From positions 1-64,000 of the forward strand of contig CAKVBA010000002.1 in the NCBI GenBank assembly GCA_934725305.1: DNA of 64,000 nucleotides, written 5' to 3'. Below, in pieces: positions 29,339 through 38,631 of this stretch. Source of the DNA: an uncultured Parabacteroides sp. (GTDB lineage Bacteria; Bacteroidota; Bacteroidia; Bacteroidales; Tannerellaceae). The first letter of the stretch is position 1; each line of letters opens with the position of its first letter. Both the position numbers and the translations under genes were made by a program. The notes beneath the pieces were generated by a model. The model worked only from the letters and a program-made list of their open reading frames with translations, was not told where the DNA came from and did no database searches.

Positions 29339-30577
29339 ATGCATTTAGCAAACCGTATATACACACGTATTATGCCCCAAATTCACTATTTCAACCCTGG
29401 ACACGAAACAGCAATCCTATTGGGAAAAAGTAATTATACACCACCGACCAATGTACGTATCATGCATCATGATCTTGCCGGCTTACCTTTATGGTATGCT
29501 GAAGCAGAAGATTATGTTTACGTACCGGAGGCTTCTCTCCTCTCTTCTTACAGGGAAGAATTGCCATTACGCCTGCCAACAGCGCGGCCTATCGATCGTG
29601 ACCTGTTGCGTAAACAAGCGGGTGAACTTCCGGAATTAATGGCTTCGCCTTGGGGTTTGTCACTACCGGCTCTACATCTGTTCGAGCAACTACAAAAAGA
29701 GATTCATGCACCTATCACAGTACCAAAATGGAAAGAGGATTTTGTCTATCTGACCGGGCGTAAATCGGCTGCTTACTGCCTGGATAGACTACGCACACTT
29801 CTACCCAATCAACCTATTCCGGCAACTCCTCGCTTTTGCAATCATATCGAAGAGATTAAGGCCTATCTGCAACATAACGAAGCGCCCTTTGTAATTAAAA
29901 CACCTTATTCTTCGTCTGGCCGTGGTGTACAATGGATCCATTCCCACACGCTGTCTGAGATGGACCAGAAATGGATTTTAGGCGCTTTAACCAAACAGGG
30001 AACCGTAAGCATTGAACAAGGACTATGTAATCAACAAGACTTTGCCATGGAGTTCTATTCCGATGGCGAAGGTATGGTACAATATCAAGGGCTTTCTATC
30101 TTCCAGACCGAAAAAGGAAGTGCCTATAGCGGTAACAGATTGCAACGGCAAGAGAAGATGGAAGATATATTGACTCAATGGGTCAGCAAAGAGAAACTAC
30201 AAAAGGTAAAGGAGGCCGTAACACAGGTGCTAAAAGAGAGCTACGGCTCGCTCTATAGCGGCTATATGGGAGTTGATATGCTGATCTATCAAACGGCAGA
30301 CCAACAATACGCCATTCATCCCTGCGTCGAAATCAACATGAGATATACCATGGGAATGGTCGCGCTGCAACTGTTTCGCCGCCTATTAGCTCCAAATGCC
30401 ACAGGCAGCTACCACATTGTTTACCATAAACAAAAAGGAGATGCTTACAAACAGCATCTCCTCCTTCAACAAACACAACCGTTGCAAATAACAGCAGACG
30501 GACGGATTGAAAAGGGTTATCTTTCTCTCTGTCCTATAACCCCTGCGACCCATTATAGAGCCTATATATTGGTCTAA
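29339..30577 (+). CDS. Uncharacterised ATP-grasp-like protein
   Basis: Unassigned protein of 412 residues (401 if the ATG at 29372, giving MPQIHYFNPGHETA, is the true start, which looks more natural). The middle and C-terminal parts look like an ATP-grasp enzyme: PFVIKTPYSSSGRGV (about 186-200) resembles the nucleotide-binding lysine and glycine-rich loop, and HPCVEINMRYTMG (about 329-341) resembles the metal-binding E-x-N strand. Such enzymes ligate a carboxylate to an amine or thiol through an acyl phosphate. No substrate can be named. It is a single gene without operon partners, followed by the convergent folE operon. Confidence 0.6.
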   Translation: MHLANRIYTRIMPQIHYFNPGHETAILLGKSNYTPPTNVRIMHHDLAGLPLWYAEAEDYVYVPEASLLSSYREELPLRLPTARPIDRDLLRKQAGELPELMASPWGLSLPALHLFEQLQKEIHAPITVPKWKEDFVYLTGRKSAAYCLDRLRTLLPNQPIPATPRFCNHIEEIKAYLQHNEAPFVIKTPYSSSGRGVQWIHSHTLSEMDQKWILGALTKQGTVSIEQGLCNQQDFAMEFYSDGEGMVQYQGLSIFQTEKGSAYSGNRLQRQEKMEDILTQWVSKEKLQKVKEAVTQVLKESYGSLYSGYMGVDMLIYQTADQQYAIHPCVEINMRYTMGMVALQLFRRLLAPNATGSYHIVYHKQKGDAYKQHLLLQQTQPLQITADGRIEKGYLSLCPITPATHYRAYILV

Positions 30578-30665
30578 ATTGAATAAACAATAGAGTTATC
30601 TTCCATCCAACAGACCGGCAAATCAAGAAAATACCCGATTCGGAAAACGGATTATCAATATAGAA

Positions 30666-31259
30666 TTAACGATCATGCTTGATCAAGTTCATAAACTCTT
30701 CACGAGTCTTTGCCTGCTGGAAGAAACCGGTGAAGTCGGATGTTGTAGTCAAAGAGTTCTGCTTCTCAACACCACGCATCTGCATACACATATGTTGAGC
30801 CTCAACCACAACCATCACACCTAATGGATCTAATGTACGCTGGATACAATCTTTGATCTGCATAGTCATACGCTCCTGAATCTGCAGACGACGTGCAAAA
30901 ATATCCACCACACGTGGAATCTTACTCAATCCAGTGATATATTTCTTAGGAATGTAGGCTACATGTACTTTACCAAAAAATGGCAACATGTGATGTTCGC
31001 ACAAAGAGAAGAAGTCAATATCTTTCACAATGACCATCTGTTTATAGTCCTCTTCAAGAAACATGGCAGAGCGAAGCACCGCTTCCGGATCTTCATGATA
31101 GCCTTTAGTTAAATACTGCATGGCTTTTGCCACACGCTGCGGAGTTTTCAATAGACCTTCACGATCAGGATTTTCGCCCAATAAGGTCAACACCTCTTTA
31201 TAATGTACAGCCAGTTCGGCTTGCTCAGCCAACAACTGATTTTCATCTTTTCCAATCAT
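30666..31259 (-). CDS. folE: GTP cyclohydrolase I
   Basis: Converts GTP to 7,8-dihydroneopterin triphosphate, the first step to folate (and queuosine precursors). 197 residues, typical. The signature [18 protein letters not shown] carries a zinc-binding Cys and the catalytic/zinc His pair. [20 protein letters not shown] and the C-terminal MQMRGVEK complete the active site. It starts 1 base after the SPOR gene stop and is the last gene of the DUF1599-DoxX-tpiA-SPOR-folE run. Confidence 0.97.
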   Translation of the reverse strand: MIGKDENQLLAEQAELAVHYKEVLTLLGENPDREGLLKTPQRVAKAMQYLTKGYHEDPEAVLRSAMFLEEDYKQMVIVKDIDFFSLCEHHMLPFFGKVHVAYIPKKYITGLSKIPRVVDIFARRLQIQERMTMQIKDCIQRTLDPLGVMVVVEAQHMCMQMRGVEKQNSLTTTSDFTGFFQQAKTREEFMNLIKHDR

Positions 31260-31260
31260 C

Positions 31261-31761
31261 TCAATTCAATGGTATTTTAATCTCTTCTCTAACAATGTAC
31301 ATCTCTTTTCCATAGGAGGGGAAAGCATCCATCAACAGACGCATCATGTGATAAGCCTCCTCATGTGAACGAAAATCTCCTACTCTCAGCTTCCAGAAGG
31401 GAGCGTGATAGGTCACATAGGTCGGTACATCTGGGAAAAGTTCTTTAATCTCTTTTTCCTTACGGAATGCTTCATCTTTCGACTTACGCTGGTTATTTCC
31501 CGAGAACACTTGTGCCCGGAAACCTTGTACCTTCAAAAATGTTTCAGTATCTGTCTTCTCGACATTGGCTCCACTCAGCCGCTTTCCAACCATCTGTCTG
31601 ATAGCAGACGACTGGTTCACAATTACCTGTCCCTGACCGACACGCGACTCTTTCAGCGCATCGAAGATACTGAATCCTTCTCCTTTGGAAGAATCATCTT
31701 GAGCCAAAGCTGTGGCACTTGCAAGCAAGAGCGACAAAAAGATACAAGGAAATCTTTTCAT
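31261..31761 (-). CDS. Exported SPOR domain protein
   Basis: 166 residues: signal peptide 1-20 ([20 protein letters not shown]) and a SPOR-like domain at about 80-155. SPOR domains bind denuded septal glycan strands, so a role in division or wall remodelling is plausible. The open frame extends to 31824, but that extension would begin within the tpiA terminator hairpin (31782-31821); ATG at 31761 gives a clean signal peptide. It is tightly followed by folE. Confidence 0.82.
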   Translation of the reverse strand: MKRFPCIFLSLLLASATALAQDDSSKGEGFSIFDALKESRVGQGQVIVNQSSAIRQMVGKRLSGANVEKTDTETFLKVQGFRAQVFSGNNQRKSKDEAFRKEKEIKELFPDVPTYVTYHAPFWKLRVGDFRSHEEAYHMMRLLMDAFPSYGKEMYIVREEIKIPLN

Positions 31762-31781
31762 ATTCTTCTTTATACTATAAA

Positions 31782-31821
31782 AAGGTGTACCAGATACTTT
31801 CTTAGTCTTCTGGTACGCCTT
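31782..31821 (-). terminator. Terminator after tpiA
   Basis: Arms 31782-31794 and 31809-31821 pair over 13 bases (one G-T pair), with a run of T on the minus strand at 31777-31783. It lies between tpiA and the SPOR gene, so expression of SPOR-folE needs read-through or a promoter I could not find. Confidence 0.75.
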
Positions 31822-31905
31822 CACTATTTATGAATCTAAAACTGTACAAAGATATATCATAAAAGCGACACAGATGCATCGCCATCAAGATACATCATAA
31901 TTGAT

Positions 31906-32661
31906 TTAGAATGCTTCGATAATCGGCATAAATTTCTCAACTGCCAAAGAAGCGCCACCAATCAAACCGCCATCAACGTTCGGTTTAGAGAACAATTCCT
32001 TAGCGTTGCTACCGTTACAGCTACCACCATACAGGATTGTGCAGTTGTCAGCAACTTCCTGACCATACTTAGCAGCCAATGTTGCACGGATATGTGCGTG
32101 GATTTCTTCTGCCTGATCAGCTGTTGCAGTCTTACCTGTACCGATAGCCCATACCGGTTCGTAAGCCAAAATGATCTTACCGAAGTCTTCAGCAGACAAG
32201 TCGAACAATGAACCTGCAATCTGAGCATCAACTACTTCAAAATGCTTACCGGCTTCTCTTTCTTCCAAAACTTCACCGATACAGAAGATAGGAGTCAAAC
32301 CATTAGCCAAAGCCAAACCTACCTTTGTCTTCAGGATTTCCGGAGTTTCGTGATAGTATGCACGTCTTTCTGAGTGGCCCAAGATCACATATTTTGCACC
32401 TGTTGAAGCAACCATAGCAGCAGAAACCTCACCAGTGAAAGCGCCCTTTTCCTTATCTGCGCAATTCTCAGCAGCTACACCGATCTTATTTGTATCAATA
32501 GCAGCAGCTACACTTGCCAAATGAGTAAACGGAGTACCGATGATAACATCGCAATTCGGAGTTTTGCCCTTCAAAGCTTCGTCCAAACCTTTTGCCAAAG
32601 CCAAACCTTCAGCCAATGTTGTGTTCATCTTCCAGTTTCCTGCAACAATATTTTTTCTCAT
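31906..32661 (-). CDS. tpiA: Triose-phosphate isomerase
   Basis: Interconverts dihydroxyacetone phosphate and glyceraldehyde 3-phosphate in glycolysis. 251 residues, canonical: the catalytic Lys in AGNWKMN, His in ILGHSERR, and Glu in [13 protein letters not shown] with the mobile loop 6. It follows the MauE/DoxX gene by 34 bases and has a terminator behind it. An operon with the genes upstream is likely although these are not glycolytic. Confidence 0.98.
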   Translation of the reverse strand: MRKNIVAGNWKMNTTLAEGLALAKGLDEALKGKTPNCDVIIGTPFTHLASVAAAIDTNKIGVAAENCADKEKGAFTGEVSAAMVASTGAKYVILGHSERRAYYHETPEILKTKVGLALANGLTPIFCIGEVLEEREAGKHFEVVDAQIAGSLFDLSAEDFGKIILAYEPVWAIGTGKTATADQAEEIHAHIRATLAAKYGQEVADNCTILYGGSCNGSNAKELFSKPNVDGGLIGGASLAVEKFMPIIEAF

Positions 32662-32695
32662 AACTCAAATAAATTAAATATATAATACAAATAAA

Positions 32696-33967
32696 TTATC
32701 TCTTTTCTTTTTGACGGCGATTTCTCCAGTAGTCATACAACCAAACGAACAGCAAAGGTACACTAAAAGTCAATACGTTGGTTGTCAATGGCAACTCTTC
32801 TTTGCCGCTATTTCCCTTGCCAGACAGACAATCATCAACTACCTGCTTCAACGCCTCCTCTTGGGGGAAATCATTATAGTGCCATTTAGCAAGAATAGTT
32901 CCCTCGTTCAGCAATACCAATCCTGGGTTAGAACGAATGATGGTCTTCAACAACACATCATCAGCCAGCAAGAAGGGATATTCTGCTCCGGTATTATCAC
33001 TCCAGGCAATCATTGACTCTTCGTCAGATCCGGTCACACAGAAAAAATCCATCTTGTTATCGTCGGCATAGTCATATATGTTGCTAATCTCATCCACCCG
33101 TCCTTCATCTGCTTCTTCCAGTTTCGGCGCTATCAACAAGAACACAGGACGCGGACTATGTAAGACTCGGTCTGTCACATCTTCTCCTATGATATTATAG
33201 AAGTTAAATGATTCTACTTCGGGCACATATTCTCTCTTCAGCAATTCCGTCTTCGACTCAACAAAGTGCCACGTACTATCCTCTGTCGGTGCATCCTCAA
33301 GGGAAAACTCTTTCTTCACTCCATCTTTCTCATAGATAAATGAATAATGGTATTCATCTTCCGGTGTTCCTTCGGGCACCTCTATCAATGCCGGAATGTT
33401 TGCACCTACCTTATAGGGGCGAAAGTCTATCATCGGCAAATGATTATAATTCTGATAGGCAAAACCAACCGCAAAGGCATAGGCAAACAGGGCTACAAAC
33501 CAATAAACCTTATAGGTATATATGGGCAACATACGCCGATTTCCACGATAAATCACCCAAGATGCCGCCAACAAAACAATATTCTTAAAGAATGTCTGCC
33601 AATTGGTCAATATCAACGCATCACCAAAACAACCACAATCCGAAACCGGATCAAACAGAGCCAAATAGAGCGTCAACAACGTCATGAAGCTCATGAATGC
33701 CAATGTCAAAAAGGAGGAATATCGCCGATAGACTCCTAACAAAAGGCAAACGCCTAAAGTAAACTCGACTGCCGAAAGATTGAACGATAGCAACACAGAA
33801 ATAGGATGCAGAGCCGCCATTCCAAATGCCGAGAAGTAGTCGTCTATCTTAATGGCACCACCCATCGGGTCGATTGCCTTTACAACACCTGAAAAGATAA
33901 AGACTACACCTACCAATAGCCGACACGCTTCAACTCCTATCTTACAAACAGTCTCTGAGCGATTCAT
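32696..33967 (-). CDS. MauE/DoxX-type membrane protein with thioredoxin-like C-terminal region
   Basis: 423 residues: four to five N-terminal membrane segments of the DoxX/MauE fold (about 10-175) with the paired cysteines DCGCFG (Cys111, Cys113), then a periplasmic region (about 185-390) whose last part resembles a thioredoxin fold but lacks a CXXC pair, and a C-terminal membrane segment (about 395-412). MauE proteins act in periplasmic disulfide chemistry. A redox role is therefore plausible but unproven, and the thioredoxin resemblance is only a visual judgement. Lies 4 bases after the DUF1599 gene, upstream of tpiA. Confidence 0.75.
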   Translation of the reverse strand: MNRSETVCKIGVEACRLLVGVVFIFSGVVKAIDPMGGAIKIDDYFSAFGMAALHPISVLLSFNLSAVEFTLGVCLLLGVYRRYSSFLTLAFMSFMTLLTLYLALFDPVSDCGCFGDALILTNWQTFFKNIVLLAASWVIYRGNRRMLPIYTYKVYWFVALFAYAFAVGFAYQNYNHLPMIDFRPYKVGANIPALIEVPEGTPEDEYHYSFIYEKDGVKKEFSLEDAPTEDSTWHFVESKTELLKREYVPEVESFNFYNIIGEDVTDRVLHSPRPVFLLIAPKLEEADEGRVDEISNIYDYADDNKMDFFCVTGSDEESMIAWSDNTGAEYPFLLADDVLLKTIIRSNPGLVLLNEGTILAKWHYNDFPQEEALKQVVDDCLSGKGNSGKEELPLTTNVLTFSVPLLFVWLYDYWRNRRQKEKR

Positions 33968-33971
33968 GAGA

Positions 33972-34517
33972 TTACTCCTCTCCCTCTTCGAGTTTAATCA
34001 ATCCAAACAAGGCATAATTGATCATATCCATATAGTTGGCGTCAACTCCTTCTGAAACAAGTGTCTTGCCATCATGATTTTCAATCTGCTTGGTACGATA
34101 CAGCTTCATCAATATCAAATCGGTATATGAACTGATTCGCATACTGCGCCATGCCTCATCATAGTCGTGATTCTTGGCATACATCAACTCTTTTGTCTTT
34201 GTGATATACTTATCGTAAAGCTGCAGCGCCTCTTCAATGGTTATATCCGTAGTGTCAGCAAAACCTAAAGCCAACTGTATCAAACCAATCACACCATAAT
34301 TAACAATGGCCACAAATTCGGGGCGGATTCCTTCACCAACCATGCTCACACCCTTGATTTCGAGGCTACGGATACGATTTGCCTTGATAAATATCTGATC
34401 GGTCACCGACTGCGGACGCATGATTCGCCATGATGGACCATAATCTTTCAGTTTCTTCTCAAACAATTCCCGACATCTGGCAATCACTGTTTCAAACTGT
34501 TCCTTCGTATTTGGCAT
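33972..34517 (-). CDS. DUF1599 protein with internal duplication
   Basis: A cytoplasmic protein of 181 residues made of two copies of the same unit: KDYGPSWRIMR (24-34) to NYGVIGLIQL (73-82), and HDYDEAWRSMR (117-127) to NYALFGLIKL (167-176). The family (Pfam DUF1599, also described as nucleotide-modification associated domain 1) has no firm function. Conserved Asp-Tyr and Trp-Arg in each half suggest two equivalent ligand sites. First gene of the operon that ends in folE. Confidence 0.85.
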   Translation of the reverse strand: MPNTKEQFETVIARCRELFEKKLKDYGPSWRIMRPQSVTDQIFIKANRIRSLEIKGVSMVGEGIRPEFVAIVNYGVIGLIQLALGFADTTDITIEEALQLYDKYITKTKELMYAKNHDYDEAWRSMRISSYTDLILMKLYRTKQIENHDGKTLVSEGVDANYMDMINYALFGLIKLEEGEE

Positions 34518-34616
34518 ACTATTTCACTATTAGCGATGCAAAGTTACGACAAAAGTCTGTAAATGTCGAATAAAATTAAGAGATTGTATCAAAACGGTCG
34601 TTTGGATACGGTATTT

Positions 34617-34650
34617 TAAGCCAATTCGGTCATCAGGTTTGGGTTAGCAT
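34617..34650 (+). repeat. Degenerate copy of the operon-end hairpin module
   Basis: CCAATTCGGTCAT (34621-34633) and a following TTTGGGTT resemble both arms of the ATGACCGATTTGGG hairpin found at 39023 and 51513. It sits at the edge of the phased repeat at 34705-34880. Confidence 0.4.
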
Positions 34651-34704
34651 ATAAAACATTTTGGCTTCCTTGATAGTGGACGAAAAGAGGATAATTTCCC
34701 TGCT

Positions 34705-34880
34705 AAAACGGAGTAACTACCCATTTTTGACAAAGTCTATACCCTTCTTTTGAGCACCATTCGAATGCAGTTCGAATGTCGTTCGAATGCCGTTCAAAAA
34801 AGAGATGCCGACCTTTTCTGAAAAAGGGTGCGCCCTTTTTCCAAAAAGATGCCGACCTCTTCCAAAACGGAATCGCCTCT
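34705..34880 (-). repeat. 22-bp-phased intergenic repeat, second type, copy B
   Basis: Key words recur at 22 bp: GT of GGAGT/AAGTC at 34713 and 34735, then three 11-bp units TTCGAATGCAG, TTCGAATGTCG and TTCGAATGCCG (34760, 34771, 34782), then GATGCCGACC at 34804, GGGTGCGCCC at 34826 and GATGCCGACC at 34848. On the minus strand 34788-34880 is close to 59825-59911 over about 85 bases. The remaining part of the 377-base gap 34518-34894 shows only a decayed hairpin near 34580-34620. Confidence 0.8.
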
Positions 34881-34894
34881 CGTTTTAAATCAGA

Positions 34895-36127
34895 TTATGA
34901 ACAACGGATAGAACGTCCCAAGCGTAAAATAGTAGTACGTGTAATACCATTCAATTCACACAAGCGACGTACAGTTGTGCCGTAGCGTGAAGCAATCTCG
35001 CCCAATGTATCACCGGACTGAATGCGATGATAAACCGGCTGACCCTCAACTGAAGCCTTTGTATTTGTAGCAGCTTCAACAGCTGCAGCGGTTGTTTCAA
35101 CAGTTGTCTTCTTTACGGATTCTCTGCCCGTACGGCTCTTTGTCTGTGCCGAAACAGAAGTGTCTTCTCCTGCTGTGCAACGAATAGACTGGCCAATGCG
35201 CAATGTTGAAGTCTCACGCAAACCATTCAAACGACACAGCTCACCCACAGTTGTACCATATTTACGGGCAATCTTACCCAATGTTTCTCCTGAACGTACA
35301 CGGTGATAAACCAACTGATTGGAAGATGAAGTATAAACATTGCTTCTTCTGCCATTAATCTTAACATTGCGGAATACATATTGATCCTGATGAGGAACCA
35401 TATTCTCAAAGTCGATAATCTCAGCCGGATTAATAGCCTGACCTAAAAAGCGTGTTTCAAAATGCAAATGTGATCCGGTAGAACGTCCGGTATTACCGCC
35501 CAAGCCTATCGGCTCGCCTGCTCGTACAATCTGGTTTACTTCCACTAAGAACTTAGACAAGTGTCCGTAAACAGTTTCCAGTCCATTCGGGTGACGAACC
35601 ACCAAATAATAGCCATAGCCACGACCTTCGTAGCTGCGGATACGAATCTTTCCGTCAAACGCTGCGCGAATAGTATCGCCCTTATACACCTTTAAGTCAA
35701 TACCACGGTGCATACGACGACGACGTGGGCCATACTTGGATGTCACACGAATCATGGAATCAATCGGTGAAACAAAAGATTCACAATTAATGGCAAATGA
35801 ATCGGGGAAGGAAATATTCTCACATTTCTTATAAGGATTCACCCAACGGTTGTCCCAGTTTGAACCGTACAACTCATCAGCTGGATACATTAGATCTTCT
35901 TTGGCTTCTAAGGTTGTCATTTCATTAATCTCCGCCAACTCCTTTAAGGCTATATCTTTTTTAAAGCCTACGCGATCAGCCATCAGCTCCGATACACGTT
36001 TGTCCATCAATTCAGCATGTGTAGAAGTTACCTGATTCAAAGAACCCTTCTTTTCCGGTTCTTGAGCTCCTACAACAGAGGACATCACGACGGTACAACA
36101 AATGACAAGTAATAATTTTATATTCAT
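34895..36127 (-). CDS. M23 peptidase with two LysM domains
   Basis: A periplasmic peptidoglycan endopeptidase or an activator of amidases. 410 residues: signal peptide (1-21, MNIKLLLVICCTVVMSSVVG), a linker, the M23/LytM domain (about 125-240) with zinc ligands in HRGIDLKV and HLHFETR and intact GHLSKF, then two LysM domains (about 270-315 and 365-410; VYHRVRSGETLGKIA and VYHRIQSGDTLGEIA). Catalytic residues look complete, so activity is expected. The longest frame begins at 36160; ATG at 36127 gives the signal peptide. An inverted repeat at 36186-36209 precedes it. Confidence 0.9.
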   Translation of the reverse strand: MNIKLLLVICCTVVMSSVVGAQEPEKKGSLNQVTSTHAELMDKRVSELMADRVGFKKDIALKELAEINEMTTLEAKEDLMYPADELYGSNWDNRWVNPYKKCENISFPDSFAINCESFVSPIDSMIRVTSKYGPRRRRMHRGIDLKVYKGDTIRAAFDGKIRIRSYEGRGYGYYLVVRHPNGLETVYGHLSKFLVEVNQIVRAGEPIGLGGNTGRSTGSHLHFETRFLGQAINPAEIIDFENMVPHQDQYVFRNVKINGRRSNVYTSSSNQLVYHRVRSGETLGKIARKYGTTVGELCRLNGLRETSTLRIGQSIRCTAGEDTSVSAQTKSRTGRESVKKTTVETTAAAVEAATNTKASVEGQPVYHRIQSGDTLGEIASRYGTTVRRLCELNGITRTTILRLGRSIRCS

Positions 36128-36185
36128 CTTTCTTTTTCTATCTTTTTTCAGGATAAACAATGCAGAAAGAAAACACTCTGCTATA

Positions 36186-36209
36186 TTACGAACAGGCCAA
36201 AGTTCGTAA
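36186..36209. promoter_or_regulatory. Inverted repeat upstream of the M23-LysM gene
   Basis: Perfect 8-base arms TTACGAAC and GTTCGTAA around an 8-base centre, 59 bases upstream of the start codon. It could be an operator. No consensus -7 element was found beside it. Confidence 0.35.
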
Positions 36210-36332
36210 ATTTGAATAAACCGACAAAACGAATTACGGAAAAATTTCCTAATTCACATTAGCGTGCTCAGGACTAACTAGTTAAACAAATTAATTTACA
36301 GTTGTTTAGAGCCAAACATGTTTAACAACACA

Positions 36333-38432
36333 TTAGCTGATCAATCCCCAATTTACCTCTTTTGCGAAGAGCTTTTTAAGCCTTTCGTTAAGAATCCGGT
36401 GGATTTCGCTCTTTAAATCGGGGTCTTCGTTCAATATCTCCTGTGCCAAATCTCTTGCATATTGTAGCAGCTGACCGTCGGCAGCCAGATTGGCTATTTT
36501 AAGATTAAGGCTCTCTCCGCTCTGCTGTGTTCCCTCCAAATCGCCATAGCCACGGAGACGCAAATCGGCTTCGGCTATTTCAAAACCATTATTACTGTTC
36601 ACCATAATCTCTAACCGCTTACGAGTGTCTTGGCTCAATTTATAGGAAGAAACGAGTACACAAAAGGATTGTTCGGCTCCGCGACCCACACGACCACGCA
36701 GCTGATGCAACTGAGACAGTCCAAACCGCTCGGCACTCTCAATCACCATCACTGATGCATTAGGCACATTCACGCCCACCTCAATGACGGTTGTAGCCAT
36801 CAAGATCTGTGCTTCTCCCGTAACAAAGGCCTGCATCTCTCGCTCCTTGTCGGCTGCCTTCATCTTTCCATGCACCATGCAGACCTTATATTCGGGAAAC
36901 ACCTCCTTAAAGGTTTCAAACCCTGCTTCTAAATCTTTATAGTCCAGCTTTTCATTTCCCTCGATCAGCGGATAGACAACATAGACCTGCCTTCCCTTGC
37001 GTATCTCTTGCCGCAGGAAGTCATACAGCTGTGCCTTCTTGTTGTCATAACGATGGATCGTCAAGACCGGTTTACGTCCCGGCGGCAATTCATCAATTAC
37101 CGACACATCCAAATCGCCATAAAGAGTCATGGCCAACGTGCGTGGAATAGGTGTAGCCGTCATCACCAACACATGAGGCACAGCACTCTGATTCTTAGCC
37201 CACAGGCGTGAACGCTGTTCCACACCAAAACGATGCTGTTCATCAATAATAGCCAATCCCAGAGAAGAAAAGACCACACTCTCTTCGATTAAGGCATGTG
37301 TACCAATCACAATCTGTATCTCGCCATTAGCAATGGCCGGAAGTATCTTGTCTCGTTCTCTCTTCTTGGTGGATCCGGTCAGCAAAGCCACCTTCACATC
37401 CATATCTTTCAGAAACTCCATCACTGTCACAAAATGCTGCGTAGCAAGAATCTCAGTCGGTGCCATCATACAGGCCTGGCAATGATTATCAACAGCCAGC
37501 AACATCGCAAGCAGAGCCACCAACGTTTTACCGCTACCCACATCACCTTGCAACAGACGGTTCATCTGTCGCCCACTGCCCATGTCGGCACGAATCTCTC
37601 GCACAACACGTTTCTGAGCATTGGTCAGTTCAAAGGGCAAATACTCTTTGTAAAAGGTATTAAAAGATTCTCCCACACGGGAAAACAACAGTCCACGCAA
37701 CTTCATCTTACGAGTTCCGGCTCGCTTCAACAAATTCAACTGAATAAAGAAAAGCTCTTCAAACTTCAGACGCAGCTGAGCTTTTCGCAACAGATCAACC
37801 GATTCCGGAAAATGGATATTACGGATAGCCTCACTCTTTGAAATCATCTGCACTCGTTGCAGCACATCTGCCGAAAGCGTCTCGGGTACTTGCCAATTCA
37901 GCTGAGAAAGCAAGGTAAACTGCAAGTCCTGTATGCTACGTGAATTGAGGAACGAACGTTTCATCCGTTCTGTCGTATTATAATAAGGAGTCAGACCATT
38001 AGCCACCTGATCGGCCTGATCCAATGTGTCGATATCGGGATGTGTAATAGTATAGATATGAGCAAATTCAGTAGGCTTACCAAACACGATATAATCGATT
38101 CCCACTTTGACCTTCTCCTTCACATAGTTCAGTCCTTTAAACCAGACCAAATCCATTGTGCCTGTGCCATCCGTAAACTTACCCACCAATCGTTTGGTGT
38201 GTCCTTCGCCCAAGGTATCAAAGTAGAGAATACGACCTTTCAGCTGGATATAAGGCAATTGAGCTGTTACCTCCGACACTTTATAGAAACGGCTACGGTC
38301 GATATATTTATAGGGATAATAGGCCAACATATCTTCATACGAAGATATGTCCACCTCCTTCTTCAATATCTCAGCCCGTTTCGGTCCCACTCCGGGCAGA
38401 TACATAATCGATCGTTGGTCTATATCAAGCAT
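36333..38432 (-). CDS. recG: ATP-dependent DNA helicase RecG
   Basis: Remodels stalled replication forks and branch-migrates Holliday junctions. 699 residues: N-terminal wedge/OB domain (about 55-150), Walker A GDVGSGKT (about 292-299), DEQH box in DEQHRFGVEQR, helicase C domain with QLRGRVGRG, and the C-terminal RecG-specific helical hook. Length and motifs are canonical. A single gene with no close partner. Confidence 0.98.
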   Translation of the reverse strand: MLDIDQRSIMYLPGVGPKRAEILKKEVDISSYEDMLAYYPYKYIDRSRFYKVSEVTAQLPYIQLKGRILYFDTLGEGHTKRLVGKFTDGTGTMDLVWFKGLNYVKEKVKVGIDYIVFGKPTEFAHIYTITHPDIDTLDQADQVANGLTPYYNTTERMKRSFLNSRSIQDLQFTLLSQLNWQVPETLSADVLQRVQMISKSEAIRNIHFPESVDLLRKAQLRLKFEELFFIQLNLLKRAGTRKMKLRGLLFSRVGESFNTFYKEYLPFELTNAQKRVVREIRADMGSGRQMNRLLQGDVGSGKTLVALLAMLLAVDNHCQACMMAPTEILATQHFVTVMEFLKDMDVKVALLTGSTKKRERDKILPAIANGEIQIVIGTHALIEESVVFSSLGLAIIDEQHRFGVEQRSRLWAKNQSAVPHVLVMTATPIPRTLAMTLYGDLDVSVIDELPPGRKPVLTIHRYDNKKAQLYDFLRQEIRKGRQVYVVYPLIEGNEKLDYKDLEAGFETFKEVFPEYKVCMVHGKMKAADKEREMQAFVTGEAQILMATTVIEVGVNVPNASVMVIESAERFGLSQLHQLRGRVGRGAEQSFCVLVSSYKLSQDTRKRLEIMVNSNNGFEIAEADLRLRGYGDLEGTQQSGESLNLKIANLAADGQLLQYARDLAQEILNEDPDLKSEIHRILNERLKKLFAKEVNWGLIS

Positions 38433-38631
38433 CGTTACTGGTTTTAGAAAGCGAATTTATCACTTTTATAAGCGCAGTGCAAATCATGCTACAAAAAAGT
38501 CACGGCTCTTTCCATTTAAGAAAATGTTGTTCACTCAAAAATATAGTTGTTTCATAGCGAGTGTTTCCTTGGATTGTGAGGGTGATTTTTACTTTTGCGG
38601 TCATAATTCATGAGGCGATTTCCTAAAAAAC

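Noticed and set aside
34776..34985. 69-residue plus-strand open frame
   Set aside because: Reads the phased repeat and then the antisense of the M23-LysM gene; no start context or family resemblance.
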